Assembly: GCF_026410545.1 (NCBI RefSeq)
Contig: NZ_JAPMIT010000002.1
Location: 1-64,000 of the forward strand
Direction: 5' to 3'
From: Microbacterium sp. STN6
GTDB taxonomy: Bacteria > Actinomycetota > Actinomycetes > Actinomycetales > Microbacteriaceae
DNA: 64,000 bases
Position 1 is the stretch's first letter. Each line of letters opens with the position of its first letter. Under the pieces are notes generated by a model. That model saw nothing but the letters and a program-made list of their open reading frames with translations. It searched no databases and was not told the origin of the DNA. The position numbers and the translations under genes were made by a program. Shown here one piece after another: positions 16,517 through 27,388 of this stretch.

Positions 16517-16556
16517 CGGGTTTCGAGACAGCCGGCTTTGCCGACTCCTCAACCCA
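16517..16556. repeat. Palindromic repeat, family A, single copy
   Basis: GGTTTCGAGAC, imperfect hairpin AGCCGGC-TTT-GCCGACT, CTCAACCC. The stem differs from other copies but still pairs. Confidence 0.75.
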
Positions 16557-16615
16557 CTTGTGTTCGCTTCTTACGCTGTGTTTCAGTGACGGATGCGGCT
16601 GCCGCACCCCTCGTC

Positions 16616-16621
16616 TAGCGT
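16616..16621 (+). promoter_or_regulatory. Leaderless -10 element TAGCGT
   Basis: TAGCGT, 7 nt, then the ATG at 16629. Confidence 0.55.
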
Positions 16622-16628
16622 TGCGACC

Positions 16629-17225
16629 ATGAGCCACAACCAGCCTTCGCGCCCGCTCAAGGTCGTCGCCGTCTCGGGCAGCCTGCACGCGCCCTCCAAG
16701 ACGACCGCGCTCGTCGGCGAGATCCTCGCCGCGTTCGGGCGCGAGATCGAGATCGACGCGCACCTGATCGAGGTGAACGAGATCGGGCCCGAATTCGCTG
16801 GCGCCCTGCGCCGCGACCAGGTGAGCGCGCGCGTCGAGGCCGAGCTGCAGCGCATCGAGGGCGCGGATCTGCTCGTCGTCGCGAGCCCGGTGTACCGCGC
16901 GTCGTTCACGGGGCTCTTCAAGCACCTGTTCGACTTCGTCGGCCAATACGCGCTCGTCGACACGCCGGTGCTGCTGGCAGCCACCGGTGGCAGCGACCGC
17001 CACGCGCTCATCATCGAGCACCAGTTCCGCCCGCTGTTCGGGTTCTTCCAGGCGCTGACGCTGCCCATCGGGGTGTACGCCAGCGACAACGACTTCACGG
17101 AGCATCGCGTCACCAGCCTCGACCTGCAGGAGCGCATCGACCTCGCGGTGTCGCGCGCTCTGCCGCTCATCCGGCTCAACGTGGCCGAGGCCGATTCGAT
17201 CGCGCGCTACCTGCAGGGCCAGTGA
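16629..17225 (+). CDS. FMN reductase (MsuE/SsuE-like), copy 1
   Basis: A 198-residue flavodoxin-like NAD(P)H:FMN reductase. The VSGSLHAPSKT phosphate loop lies at about residues 15-25, VASPVYRASFTGLFKHLFDFV at about 83-103, and an ATGGSDRHALIIEHQFRPLFGFF signature follows. It would supply reduced flavin to partner monooxygenases; none is adjacent. It overlaps the next gene by 4 nt (GTGA) and is about two-thirds identical to it by eye. Confidence 0.87.
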   Translation: MSHNQPSRPLKVVAVSGSLHAPSKTTALVGEILAAFGREIEIDAHLIEVNEIGPEFAGALRRDQVSARVEAELQRIEGADLLVVASPVYRASFTGLFKHLFDFVGQYALVDTPVLLAATGGSDRHALIIEHQFRPLFGFFQALTLPIGVYASDNDFTEHRVTSLDLQERIDLAVSRALPLIRLNVAEADSIARYLQGQ

Positions 17226-17842
17226 GCCAGGGAGCGCAGGGGGAAACGCCCGTGGCCGCCCGGGGTGGGGCGAGCGCGGCCCCGCTGAGGGTTGTCGCGG
17301 TCTCGGGGAGCCTGCATGCGCCGTCCAAGACGAGTGCGCTCGTGAACGAGATTCTCGCCGCGCTGTCTCGGCAGGTCGATATCGAACCGACGCTGTTCGA
17401 GTTGAGCGAGATCGGCCCGCAATTCGCCGGGGCTCTCGTGCGGGAGGAGCTGCCGGCATCCGTTGAAGAGGTGCTGAGAGCCATCGAAAACGCCGACCTG
17501 CTTGTGGTCGCGAGCCCCGTTTACCGGGCATCCATCACGGGGTTGTTCAAGCACCTGTTCGACTTCGTCGGGCAGTACGCGCTGATGGGCAAGCCGGTGC
17601 TGCTGGCGGCGACGGGCGGCAGTGACCGGCACGCGCTGATCATCGAGCACCAGCTGCGGCCACTGTTCGGGTTCTTCCAGGCGCTCACCCTGCCGCTCGG
17701 CGTCTACGCAAGTGACGCCGACTTCACCGACTACGCCGTGAGCAGCGAGGCGCTGCACGAGCGCATCGAGACCGCGATCTCGCGCGGCCGGCCGCTCATT
17801 CGGCGCTTCGAGCCGGTGTCGCCGCACGTCACCGGGTGGTAG
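17222..17842 (+). CDS. FMN reductase (MsuE/SsuE-like), copy 2
   Basis: A 206-residue paralogue of the preceding gene, with the same SGSLHAPSKT, ASPVYRASITGLFKHLFDF and ATGGSDRHALIIEHQLRP blocks and an extra Ala/Gly-rich N-terminus of about 20 residues. The GTG start overlaps the upstream stop. A tandem duplication that kept both copies suggests heterodimer formation or different partners. It is the last core gene before the accessory island. Confidence 0.87.
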   Translation: MSQGAQGETPVAARGGASAAPLRVVAVSGSLHAPSKTSALVNEILAALSRQVDIEPTLFELSEIGPQFAGALVREELPASVEEVLRAIENADLLVVASPVYRASITGLFKHLFDFVGQYALMGKPVLLAATGGSDRHALIIEHQLRPLFGFFQALTLPLGVYASDADFTDYAVSSEALHERIETAISRGRPLIRRFEPVSPHVTGW

Positions 17843-17879
17843 GGGTCGCGGCACGGCCTTCTGGGCCGACATCTCGGCT

Positions 17880-17985
17880 GAGACTCGAAGTGCTGCGGAT
17901 GTCACTCCGTTCCTTTGCGCGAGGTTTTGCACGTCGATGGGGCAATGTCGGCGTAGCCGATGAGCAGTTCGGTCCCGGTTCGGCT
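17880..17985 (-). pseudogene. Decayed serine recombinase (resolvase) N-terminal fragment
   Basis: On the minus strand TELLIGYA and, in another frame, DVQNLAQRNGVTSAAL resemble the resolvase start LLIGYARVST..DLTAQRNAL, which appears intact at 27.4-28.0 kb. The catalytic region is lost and no catalytic-domain remainder follows. It marks the left edge of the accessory island. Confidence 0.45.
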
Positions 17986-18329
17986 GTAGCGTTTAGCGAC
18001 CCTTGACCGGGCAATTTCTCGCGCGGGTCATACGCGAATTTCGCCTCCTGGAGTCGCGCGGGTCTCCGCCGGCGCTATTGGCCGGTAGGGGTGCCCCGCT
18101 CCTCGTCCGGCTTGCGACACAACAGTTGACCACCCACACTGCCACTACAAGTCGAAAGTTCACGGCAACAATTTCGCGAAAGTCACACACGCACTTACCG
18201 ATGACACCGGCTCGCCGGGTCGTCATGATCGACGACCCGGCAGGGCAGGGAGAGCGCACGGCACACATGTCGGCCGAGGCGGTAGCAGGTGCTGTCTCAC
18301 ACTGACCGAGTCGACTGGTCTCGCCGGCG
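17986..18329. other. Non-coding spacer at the left island edge
   Basis: No convincing gene on either strand. GC is lower than in the flanks, with several Ser/Thr/Arg-type chance frames. Only a CGCGCGGGTC near-direct repeat (18020, 18057) is seen. Confidence 0.5.
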
Positions 18330-19280
18330 TCAGCGCCAGAACATGGAGAGTTGCGCGGCGAGGGATCGGCCTTGGTCGTAGCCTCCCCGCGCGGCCGGCA
18401 GTCGCGTTGACGGATCCAAGGCATTGGCGTTGAACACGTCGCCCGAGCCGGCATCCGGAAAGACAGTCTCGACTCTGCTGCCCCCCGCGCGCAACTCGTC
18501 GACCTGAGCCCGGAGATCCATGCTCCACTCCAGCGGGTGCCGGGATCTGCCGCTGAATGGCTCCAGCACCAACACCCGCTCGTATCCAGCCGCCAGGTCG
18601 GCATTCGAGCCGCGTCGATAGGCGCCGTTGATGTATTGATTCTCGCCGATCGCGTAAGGCCCTCCGAAGCCGTTGCTCGTGCTGGCGGCGACGGCGTCCA
18701 CCAGCTGGATTCCGCTGCGGCTGTCGAACACGACCGGTTCCCCAGTATGGGCATCGACCGCGGTGATCAGCACCCGCTGCTGCGGCCAGTCGTGGCTGGG
18801 AAGCCGCGTCGCGACGATGTCGCGCCAGCGGGTCTGCCAGCGGGTCTGACCAGAGCCGTCAGATGTGCCCATTTCGAGCGCCGCGGCGCCCATCCGGCGG
18901 CGTAGGTCGGACGCATCCTCGGCCGCGTCGATGATCGTGTTCGACCATTCCATATAGTTCGGCCCCGAGAGGTGACCGCGTCCCCTGTCCGACCCGGCGG
19001 CAGCCTGGGGTGGAGGCCCTTCGGCGAGGATGGCGGCATACAGTTCCGCCGGGCGTGTCCCGCTCGTGATCTGGGCAGCCACCGTCGATCCTGCCGACGT
19101 CCCAATGATGAGATCGGCCGCGGTGAGATCAACGCCGGCGTCGGACAGGCCGGCGATGAGACCGAGCTGCCAGGCGTTGCCGGCCGCTCCGGCGCCGGCG
19201 AGGACTAAGGCCGTGCCGGTGAGATGTTCTTGGACGTCGTTAGAGCTCGTGTCCGAGTTGTGCTGAAGTGAAGGATTCAT
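18330..19280 (-). CDS. Patatin-like phospholipase family protein with altered catalytic dyad
   Basis: A 316-residue patatin-like protein. An oxyanion-hole-like AGAGAAGNAWQLG (29-40) and the nucleophile elbow GTSAG (60-64, Ser62) are present. The second member of the dyad, normally Asp in D-G-G/A, is Asn218 (YINGAYRR; codon AAC, 18627-18629), a one-base change. This predicts weak or no lipase activity, or a non-hydrolytic role. The start has only a weak ribosome site. It is isolated in the accessory island. Confidence 0.82.
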   Translation of the reverse strand: MNPSLQHNSDTSSNDVQEHLTGTALVLAGAGAAGNAWQLGLIAGLSDAGVDLTAADLIIGTSAGSTVAAQITSGTRPAELYAAILAEGPPPQAAAGSDRGRGHLSGPNYMEWSNTIIDAAEDASDLRRRMGAAALEMGTSDGSGQTRWQTRWRDIVATRLPSHDWPQQRVLITAVDAHTGEPVVFDSRSGIQLVDAVAASTSNGFGGPYAIGENQYINGAYRRGSNADLAAGYERVLVLEPFSGRSRHPLEWSMDLRAQVDELRAGGSRVETVFPDAGSGDVFNANALDPSTRLPAARGGYDQGRSLAAQLSMFWR

Positions 19281-19860
19281 AGTCGTAGCTTTCTGAGAGT
19301 GCTTGGCAAGCGCTCCCCGCGACAGCTACGTCAGTCGCGCGATCGTGAACTCGAAGGAGCGCCCAGAGTGGACAGTGTGTGCATCGGGCTCACCTCCTCG
19401 AATCGTGTCACGTTCACCGAGAAGTCTACGGGTTTAGGTTTGGCGCGCTGACCACGCGGGCATAGGCGTCCGCGTCGAAGAAGTGCAACGGCCAGATCCT
19501 AGACAAGCTGGTGGACTGGACTTGCCCCCTCCCGCGCATGGGAAAATCCGAGCCATGCTGATCTACTCGATGGCTAGCAGCCCAACGCGACCGTCCCACA
19601 AGCCGTTCCCCTTACGGGACGGACTGCTTGCACTTCTGCCCGTAGGAATCCGCCATCTCGCGCGGAATCCGGGCCCCGAAACGACCGCCAAGTACCGTGG
19701 AATTCCCGGCGTTTCTCGCCATCTTGGCGTGGAACCTCCAACCTGTAGGTTCCGCCGCTGGCATCGACGATCCGGTCGAACTCCAGTCTGATGCCATCAA
19801 CGCCGCCCGAACCTGGCTCCCAGGTCGGACAGAGCGACGCCATCCCCCGACCCGACCCCG
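19281..19860. other. 580-bp spacer with gene debris
   Basis: At 19555 an ATG opens MLIYSM, the characteristic first residues of RibD-C/DHFR-family reductases, then the frame becomes meaningless after about eight codons, suggesting a recombination scar. A hairpin CCGTTCC-CCTTAC-GGGACGG (19603-19622) belongs to the short island repeat. Frames at 19574-19843 on the minus strand look non-coding. Confidence 0.4.
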
Positions 19861-22800
19861 GTGGAAGCCGGGATTAGAAGTCCCCGGACCCAGATCGGAC
19901 TGACGTCGGAGGCCGACGTTATCATCGACACGTACCCGACGAAGGGGAGCGTCGTCATTAGCGACATCTTGTTCTCAGCCCTGAAACTCACCGGCGGGCC
20001 AATCCTGCGGTGGCTCAAGCGCGTCTTCATCGAGGTCCGCGTCGGAATCGCCGTCCGGCGCAAGCTCCGCAAGGCCGGCTACACCGTGCATAGCAAGCAG
20101 CTGCGCGAGGTGATGTACGCACCCGGATTCCGGGACCGACTAGTCCAGCAGCCGCGCGCCGACGACGAGCTCGACCGCGCGCTCAGCTCGGTCATCGTGC
20201 CGTCCACGCCCGAGAGCATCGCGCTGCTGCGTCAGACGCTGACCAAAGCGTTCCGTGCAGGGCTCGAGGGGAGCACCCAATCCTCCGAGTTTCGCGAGGA
20301 CCGGGCGGACGCGCGACACGACGAGGCCATGTCCACCTTCGCTGCCGTCGACGAAAGCGCGTGGCAAGCCCGCCTCAACGCGATGCCGCCGCTTCGCTCG
20401 GAGGAGCTGCGCGATCTCCGAATCGAGTGGCCGATGGTGACCCGGCTGATCGCGGATCTTGCGACGGCGCCCGATCGCGCCGAGCACCTGCGTCGCCTGG
20501 CCACGTACCCGCCGAACTATTTAGAAGGAGCGCCAGCGTCCGTGTTCGGGCTGCTCGCCGACATGGCCGCCGAACTCCCGGCTCCAGACGACCAGCGGAC
20601 CTCAGTCCGTCTCATTGAGGTCGGCCTTAAGCGCGGCCTTCAGCCAGCCGGGTACTGGATGCTTCGCCTTTCAGGCGCACAAGGGATCACCGACCTCGCC
20701 GAGGCGGACCAGTTCCTGCGCGATGTCCGAGACTACCCGCTCGTAAAAGGGGCTCTCCGCGACGGCGGCATTGAAGGAGCGATCGAGAACCTTGAGCAAT
20801 GGAACGCCCCGTCCAAGCGGGAGGACCTCCAACGTCGCGTCATGCTCGCCGACCTGTGCCTCGGTTCGAAGCGGATCGACGACGGCGTGACGCTGTCACG
20901 GGAGACCGCCGACCTGTATGACTCGACGAGCGCAGCAATGGCCGCCGTTCGAGCACTCGTCGCACGGCAGATGATTCAGCCGTCGCCCGCTCACGCTGCG
21001 GACCTGTCGACGGCGCTGCAGATGGTGATGGAGGCCCGCGCGAAGCGGCGGCAATGGGGACTGGAATCCGGAACGGCGCTCGCTCTGGAAATCCGCGTCC
21101 GCCGGGCTCTCACCGACCAGCAGGGAGTGCTGGACCTGGTGAACGGGACCGGAGAGCTTCCCGCCACAAGCGAGGAGTTCCAGCATCCCGACGTCGCCGC
21201 AGAGGCGGCATTGTTCCATGCCGAGTTCGGCGACATCGACGTCGCAAAGAGGCTCCTCTCCACGGCACCGCCGGCGAAGCGCGAGCACGTCTCCGCCGTA
21301 ATCGCCGAAAGCGAGGGTCGGCGTGAGGAGGCCGTCACGCACTGGCAGGCGGCGGTCGAGCAGACCGAGGACTGGGGTGAGAAGGCGGATCTCGCGCTCC
21401 AGCTCGCCTTCCAAGGCGTCCGAGCGGAATTCGTCGACCAGCTTGGACCCGAAAACGCGGAGGCCGCGCAAGAACTGACCATGATCGCCGCGCTCTACGG
21501 CCAAGAGCCCGGTGCACTCGAAGCCTTCCGTGGGTTCGCGAACGCCAACTACCGCGGCACCTTATTCCTCTACATGTACTACAAGAAGGTCGGCGACGAG
21601 GACGCTGCCGCGGCGGTGGCACGGGATGGCGCCGCGCGGTGGGGCGACCCGGATCTCTGGGTCGCATCGGCGAAGTCCCGGATCGCCGGTGGCCAGACTC
21701 CGGAGGCCATCGCCGACCTTCAGAACGCCCTCAGCAGCGCAACCGGCGCCTGGGGCGGTCGAGCGGGCGCATACCGGCACCTGGTCGAAGCGCACTCGGC
21801 GAACGGCGATTGGCAGGGGGCGCTGACCGCCGCCGGGCGCCTGCTCGCCGACCAGCCCGGCAGCACCGGCGCAGCGTGGGCAGTGGTCATCTGCCAGGTC
21901 AAAACACACGACCTGCCCGGCGCCCTGCGCACCTGGCGTGAGCAGGGAACCCTCGAGCCGCAGACACACAGCGAGGTTGCCGCCTGGATTGAACTGGTCA
22001 CGGAATACGGCGCTGAGGTCGGAACCGCGCAAGACGCGCTCCGTATCTCCGCGCGGTTTCCCACCGAAGAGGATGTCCAGGGCGCACTTCTGGGCGCGTT
22101 CTTCTTCGGTCGGCGGCCGGATGGCGACGACTCAGAGGATGAGCCTGACGAAGAGACGCCCGACCCGGACCGCGACGCATTCCGGGAGATGCTGCAGAAC
22201 TACGTCGAGCAGTTCCCCGAGGGTGCGATCCGCCAGGTCGCCATCGACATGGAGAACCCACTCCAGTCGATGCAAGACCTCATTGGTGACCGACCGCGGA
22301 ACGTCGAGCTCGAGGAACAGATTTCTACGGGCGGCGCCCCGCTGGGGCTCGCCGGGCTCATGTACGGGAAAAGCTATCTCGAGACGCTGCTCGCTCGAGA
22401 CCATGGCCCTGTCTTCAGCGCCTCACGCGATACCGAAGCGGAGCGGACTGCGATCGAGCACGCGCACGCCGTCGGCGCCGTTCTCGACGTGTCCGCGGTT
22501 GTCACCATCGCTCGTCTGCCCGAGCAGATCCGACCCCAACTGATCGGGCACTTCGCGAACGCCCGAGTCCTACGGGAGCAACACACCGACGCGGTCAACG
22601 GCGCACGCCTGAAGCGTCGCGAGAGCGGAATGACCTACCGCCCCGGCATCGACGGCGAAGTAGGCACGGTCGAGCAAATCGACGAGGAAGCAGTCGCAGC
22701 CCAATCCACCCTCGCCGACCGGGTGGAAGCGTCGTTCGCGCAGTTCGCCACCGACTCCCACCCGGCCATCACCGCGTTCGAGCCGGTCGCCGAGCGCGAC

Positions 22801-23517
22801 TTCAACCAGACCTTCCTGCTGGGTGCCGACCACGCCGTGGACGCGGATCTCACCCTCTGGGTCGATGACTTCGCCTTGAAGGAACTAGTCCGTCAGCAGG
22901 GTGGGCACGCGTTCGGCACGCCGGAGCTGATGGTCCACCTCCGCACGGAAGAAATCATTGACGAGGCACTCGTCGATCTCGCCGAGGCCCACCTCATCGC
23001 CGCCGGTTATGTTGGCATCCGATTTCGCCGGCCGGTCTGGGACCTCGCTGCGGGGCTTGCCGGTTCGCCCTTCGGTCTCGCCAACGCGATCCGCAATGCC
23101 GGGGGAGACGACGTGCCGGATCGCGCAGAGTTCGCGGTGGAGATGATCAACACGCACGTCGGAGATCCAAGCGAGCTGGCCACCTTCGTGCACGCCATGG
23201 CACAGTGGCTGATCAACATCGCCGCCGACGAACCCACCGCAGTCAGGAGCCTTCAGGTGCTCACCGCCGACATGCTTCGCCGCCCATGGATCAGCTCGTC
23301 CACCCTGCCCTACTGCGTGAATGCGTTCCGTGCCACGACAGGCAAGGCCGATGCGGTGCCAATACTGCTGCGGGGGATCTTCCGTTACTACGAGATCCTT
23401 GCGGCTCGCACCAGCCATGAAGAAGCGGCGCTGGTCGTGTTCGACCTCATCAGCCGCTTGGACCCTCCGGACGCTCACCGCGTGCGCGCCGCCATTTTGT
23501 CTGGTGAGTTTGAATAG
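19861..23517 (+). CDS. Large TPR protein with C-terminal PIN-like nuclease domain
   Basis: About 1200 residues. A short hydrophobic/basic N-terminus (ALKLTGGPILRWLKRVF) is followed by a mostly helical body with TPR-like pairs (about 450-560 and 600-720), an acidic linker (about 755-775) and a PIN-like fold: first acid D876 in LDVSAVV, acids D1002-D1003 in LWVDDFALKEL, then AFGT. A helical tail closes the protein. PIN domains are Mg-dependent RNases; the TPRs suggest a sensing or scaffold role. The true start is uncertain: GTG 19861 has no ribosome site, while AAGGGGAG (19942-19949) sits 7 nt before an in-frame ATT at 19957. Next gene: probable HEPN. Confidence 0.75.
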   Translation: MEAGIRSPRTQIGLTSEADVIIDTYPTKGSVVISDILFSALKLTGGPILRWLKRVFIEVRVGIAVRRKLRKAGYTVHSKQLREVMYAPGFRDRLVQQPRADDELDRALSSVIVPSTPESIALLRQTLTKAFRAGLEGSTQSSEFREDRADARHDEAMSTFAAVDESAWQARLNAMPPLRSEELRDLRIEWPMVTRLIADLATAPDRAEHLRRLATYPPNYLEGAPASVFGLLADMAAELPAPDDQRTSVRLIEVGLKRGLQPAGYWMLRLSGAQGITDLAEADQFLRDVRDYPLVKGALRDGGIEGAIENLEQWNAPSKREDLQRRVMLADLCLGSKRIDDGVTLSRETADLYDSTSAAMAAVRALVARQMIQPSPAHAADLSTALQMVMEARAKRRQWGLESGTALALEIRVRRALTDQQGVLDLVNGTGELPATSEEFQHPDVAAEAALFHAEFGDIDVAKRLLSTAPPAKREHVSAVIAESEGRREEAVTHWQAAVEQTEDWGEKADLALQLAFQGVRAEFVDQLGPENAEAAQELTMIAALYGQEPGALEAFRGFANANYRGTLFLYMYYKKVGDEDAAAAVARDGAARWGDPDLWVASAKSRIAGGQTPEAIADLQNALSSATGAWGGRAGAYRHLVEAHSANGDWQGALTAAGRLLADQPGSTGAAWAVVICQVKTHDLPGALRTWREQGTLEPQTHSEVAAWIELVTEYGAEVGTAQDALRISARFPTEEDVQGALLGAFFFGRRPDGDDSEDEPDEETPDPDRDAFREMLQNYVEQFPEGAIRQVAIDMENPLQSMQDLIGDRPRNVELEEQISTGGAPLGLAGLMYGKSYLETLLARDHGPVFSASRDTEAERTAIEHAHAVGAVLDVSAVVTIARLPEQIRPQLIGHFANARVLREQHTDAVNGARLKRRESGMTYRPGIDGEVGTVEQIDEEAVAAQSTLADRVEASFAQFATDSHPAITAFEPVAERDFNQTFLLGADHAVDADLTLWVDDFALKELVRQQGGHAFGTPELMVHLRTEEIIDEALVDLAEAHLIAAGYVGIRFRRPVWDLAAGLAGSPFGLANAIRNAGGDDVPDRAEFAVEMINTHVGDPSELATFVHAMAQWLINIAADEPTAVRSLQVLTADMLRRPWISSSTLPYCVNAFRATTGKADAVPILLRGIFRYYEILAARTSHEEAALVVFDLISRLDPPDAHRVRAAILSGEFE

Positions 23518-23529
23518 CCCGGACAGGAA

Positions 23530-23552
23530 GGGCCGGTTGGCGCTAACGGCCG
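23530..23552 (+). terminator. Hairpin after the TPR-PIN gene
   Basis: GGCCGGTT-GGCGCT-AACGGCC forms a GC-rich stem 12 bp after the stop. No T-tract follows, so intrinsic termination is uncertain. Confidence 0.35.
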
Positions 23553-23737
23553 GCTCGCAAGTTGGACCGGCGTTGGCGCGCGCAGCTGCGTGAAGATGCC
23601 ACGTTCGGTACGCGTCGGGACAGGGCTATTTCTTGTCTATTCCGAGGAGCGTCGGACGCGTACGGGAACTGGTCAATACAGTTGGGGTTAGAGGAGATGC
23701 CCTCCAGGAGCAGGTTCATCTCCTGACCATCCTCGAA

Positions 23738-23743
23738 TAGCCT
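23738..23743 (+). promoter_or_regulatory. Leaderless -10 element TAGCCT
   Basis: TAGCCT, 7 nt, then the ATG at 23751. The HEPN-like gene therefore seems to have its own promoter rather than depending only on the TPR-PIN gene. Confidence 0.55.
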
Positions 23744-23750
23744 TTTAGGC

Positions 23751-24665
23751 ATGAGCGAACTTGACCCAGCACTTGATCCGGGACGGATGGTGGGGATGGT
23801 CGTCCCTACGTTGTTCTCCGGGCACGTGGAAGAGCTTGACGACTTCGATCAGATGGTGGTTGAGACCGCACTGGCTTGGCAGACGCTTGGTGAAGATGCG
23901 TCCTTCCAGGAGATGAATGCAGTGGCCCACCGGGCCGAGCCGGGTCGCGTATTCACCATGTTCGGCCGCATCGCCTCGGGGGGCGAACAGTTGGGTATTG
24001 CGGGTACCGCTTGCCGTGACGCACGGGCCTGGTTGAATCAAGGCTTGCCGGACGACCGTGCTCGCCTTCCGGCGCGGGCGCTCGCGGAGGTCGCTGGGTA
24101 CTACACGCTCAGCACTGCGCACGGTCTCGTTAACATAGCCGCGCGGTTGCTCGCTCTGGAGACCCGCGGCCGCGCCGCATTGGAGAAATCGTTTCCGCAA
24201 AGCAAAGGCTTTCCACCGTTTGATGAGCAGTATGACCATTGGCTTGCGTTCAACGGGCATTCCGTTGCAGCTCTCGAGAAAGCAGCGGATCACCACCAGC
24301 CAGAGGTGCGCCAGCTTGTACAGCTTCTCCGGACGCTCGTCGATGACGAATGGTGGTTGAAACTCGTCGGCCGCCGCAATACTGATTTCCACCGCTGGCG
24401 CCCGCAGTCCATTGAAGGCGGAGTTGCGACATCGAGCCCCTGGGTTGACCACGGAGACTACCAAGTCCTGACTGTTTACCAAGGCGAAACCCACCAGCCT
24501 GACGATCATCGCCTTCTTATCTCTGAGGCTCTTGCCTCACTCAAGATCCTCGAGAAGACGATGCGAGCATGGAACGAGATATTTGTCGGTGCTTTGAGCG
24601 GAGTAATCACCTACGTCTTAGCAGAAGCGATGGACGGTGTGCAGTTGGATCGGGATCGCGACTAG
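23751..24665 (+). CDS. Probable HEPN-domain protein
   Basis: A 304-residue, mostly helical protein that I cannot place in a named family. It contains R209-N-T-D-F-H214, matching the HEPN signature R-polar-x3-H that forms the active site of many metal-independent RNases. Helices around 25-60, 105-145 and 250-290 fit a HEPN bundle with extra elements. It lies 233 bp after the TPR-PIN gene on the same strand and has a leaderless promoter. If the reading is right, two RNase-type domains are neighbours in an island, typical of defence loci. The single motif is the only direct support. Confidence 0.6.
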   Translation: MSELDPALDPGRMVGMVVPTLFSGHVEELDDFDQMVVETALAWQTLGEDASFQEMNAVAHRAEPGRVFTMFGRIASGGEQLGIAGTACRDARAWLNQGLPDDRARLPARALAEVAGYYTLSTAHGLVNIAARLLALETRGRAALEKSFPQSKGFPPFDEQYDHWLAFNGHSVAALEKAADHHQPEVRQLVQLLRTLVDDEWWLKLVGRRNTDFHRWRPQSIEGGVATSSPWVDHGDYQVLTVYQGETHQPDDHRLLISEALASLKILEKTMRAWNEIFVGALSGVITYVLAEAMDGVQLDRDRD

Positions 24666-24744
24666 TCGGGCACTGCTCAAGCAGGCCAGATGTGCTTCGC
24701 GGCAGCTTGGGCGTCCCAACTGCCCTCCCACGGCGGTAACGTTC

Positions 24745-24799
24745 ATCGTCCCGAGATCGTCCCGAGATCGTCCCGAGATCGTCCCGAGATCGTCCCGAG
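24745..24799. repeat. Five perfect tandem copies of an 11-bp unit
   Basis: The unit ATCGTCCCGAG is repeated five times without change. It falls within the 3' part of the membrane-protein ORF split by the IS21 element, where it would encode a repeating LGTISGR tail. It is probably length-variable. Confidence 0.9.
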
Positions 24800-24977
24800 C
24801 ATGCCGTGGATGTGGTGAATTGCGCCAGATCGGGTGCACGAGACCGCTGAAATCACCGAGAACGCGGGCTCACACAGGGAATCGTCGTGCATTCGGACCG
24901 GATCCGTCACCCTGCTGTCGGCGGCGCTTGAATTGTGAACGTTTCCGGCGTTTGAAAAGTGAACGGTTTTGGGCAGT

Positions 24978-26986
<2,009 letters not shown>

Positions 26987-27169
26987 TCTCCAATCGTTGA
27001 GTGTTCACTTTTCAAGCGCCGATACTGTCCAGTTTTCGAGCGCCGCCGACACCTGCCAAAGGGGCCACCCGAACGAGATGTAGAGCAAGAGCAGTCCAAC
27101 ACAGATGACTACGAACAGCAGGGTGCTCGTGACAGTGCTTACGCGGCCAGTTCTTCTTCTGGCGGACAT

Positions 27170-27388
27170 GACGTGCTCCTTCGTTGCCCCAATTGAGGAT
27201 ACAGAGCGCTATGAGCCGATATCCCCATCAGACCGGGCAGCCACGTGGCCCGGACGCGCCCCAGGCATCGACCGCCGCGTATCGGGAACACTCCCGCTAT
27301 CGCACAGTCGGGACACCCTTCGCGATCACTGAGCGCCTAATAGCGTCGCATCTCCGGTCGCGGGGCCGGCCGCCCGGTGACCGTTCCG
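27170..27388. other. Spacer between the split membrane ORF and the recombinase
   Basis: A plus-strand frame opens at ATG 27211 (MSRYPHQTGQPRG...) and runs into the recombinase 3' end without homology I can name. It may be the 5' end of a gene cut off by recombination. A hairpin of the short island repeat lies at 27381-27395. Confidence 0.4.

Noticed and set aside
17990-18305. Plus-strand 100-codon frame at 18003
   Set aside because: No ribosome site or -10, and composition is not coding-like; it lies in decayed island-edge DNA.
19612-19800. Lsr2 C-terminal remnant (GARIPREMADSY on the minus strand)
   Set aside because: The similarity is limited to a few residues and the rest of the domain is missing; too weak to annotate.
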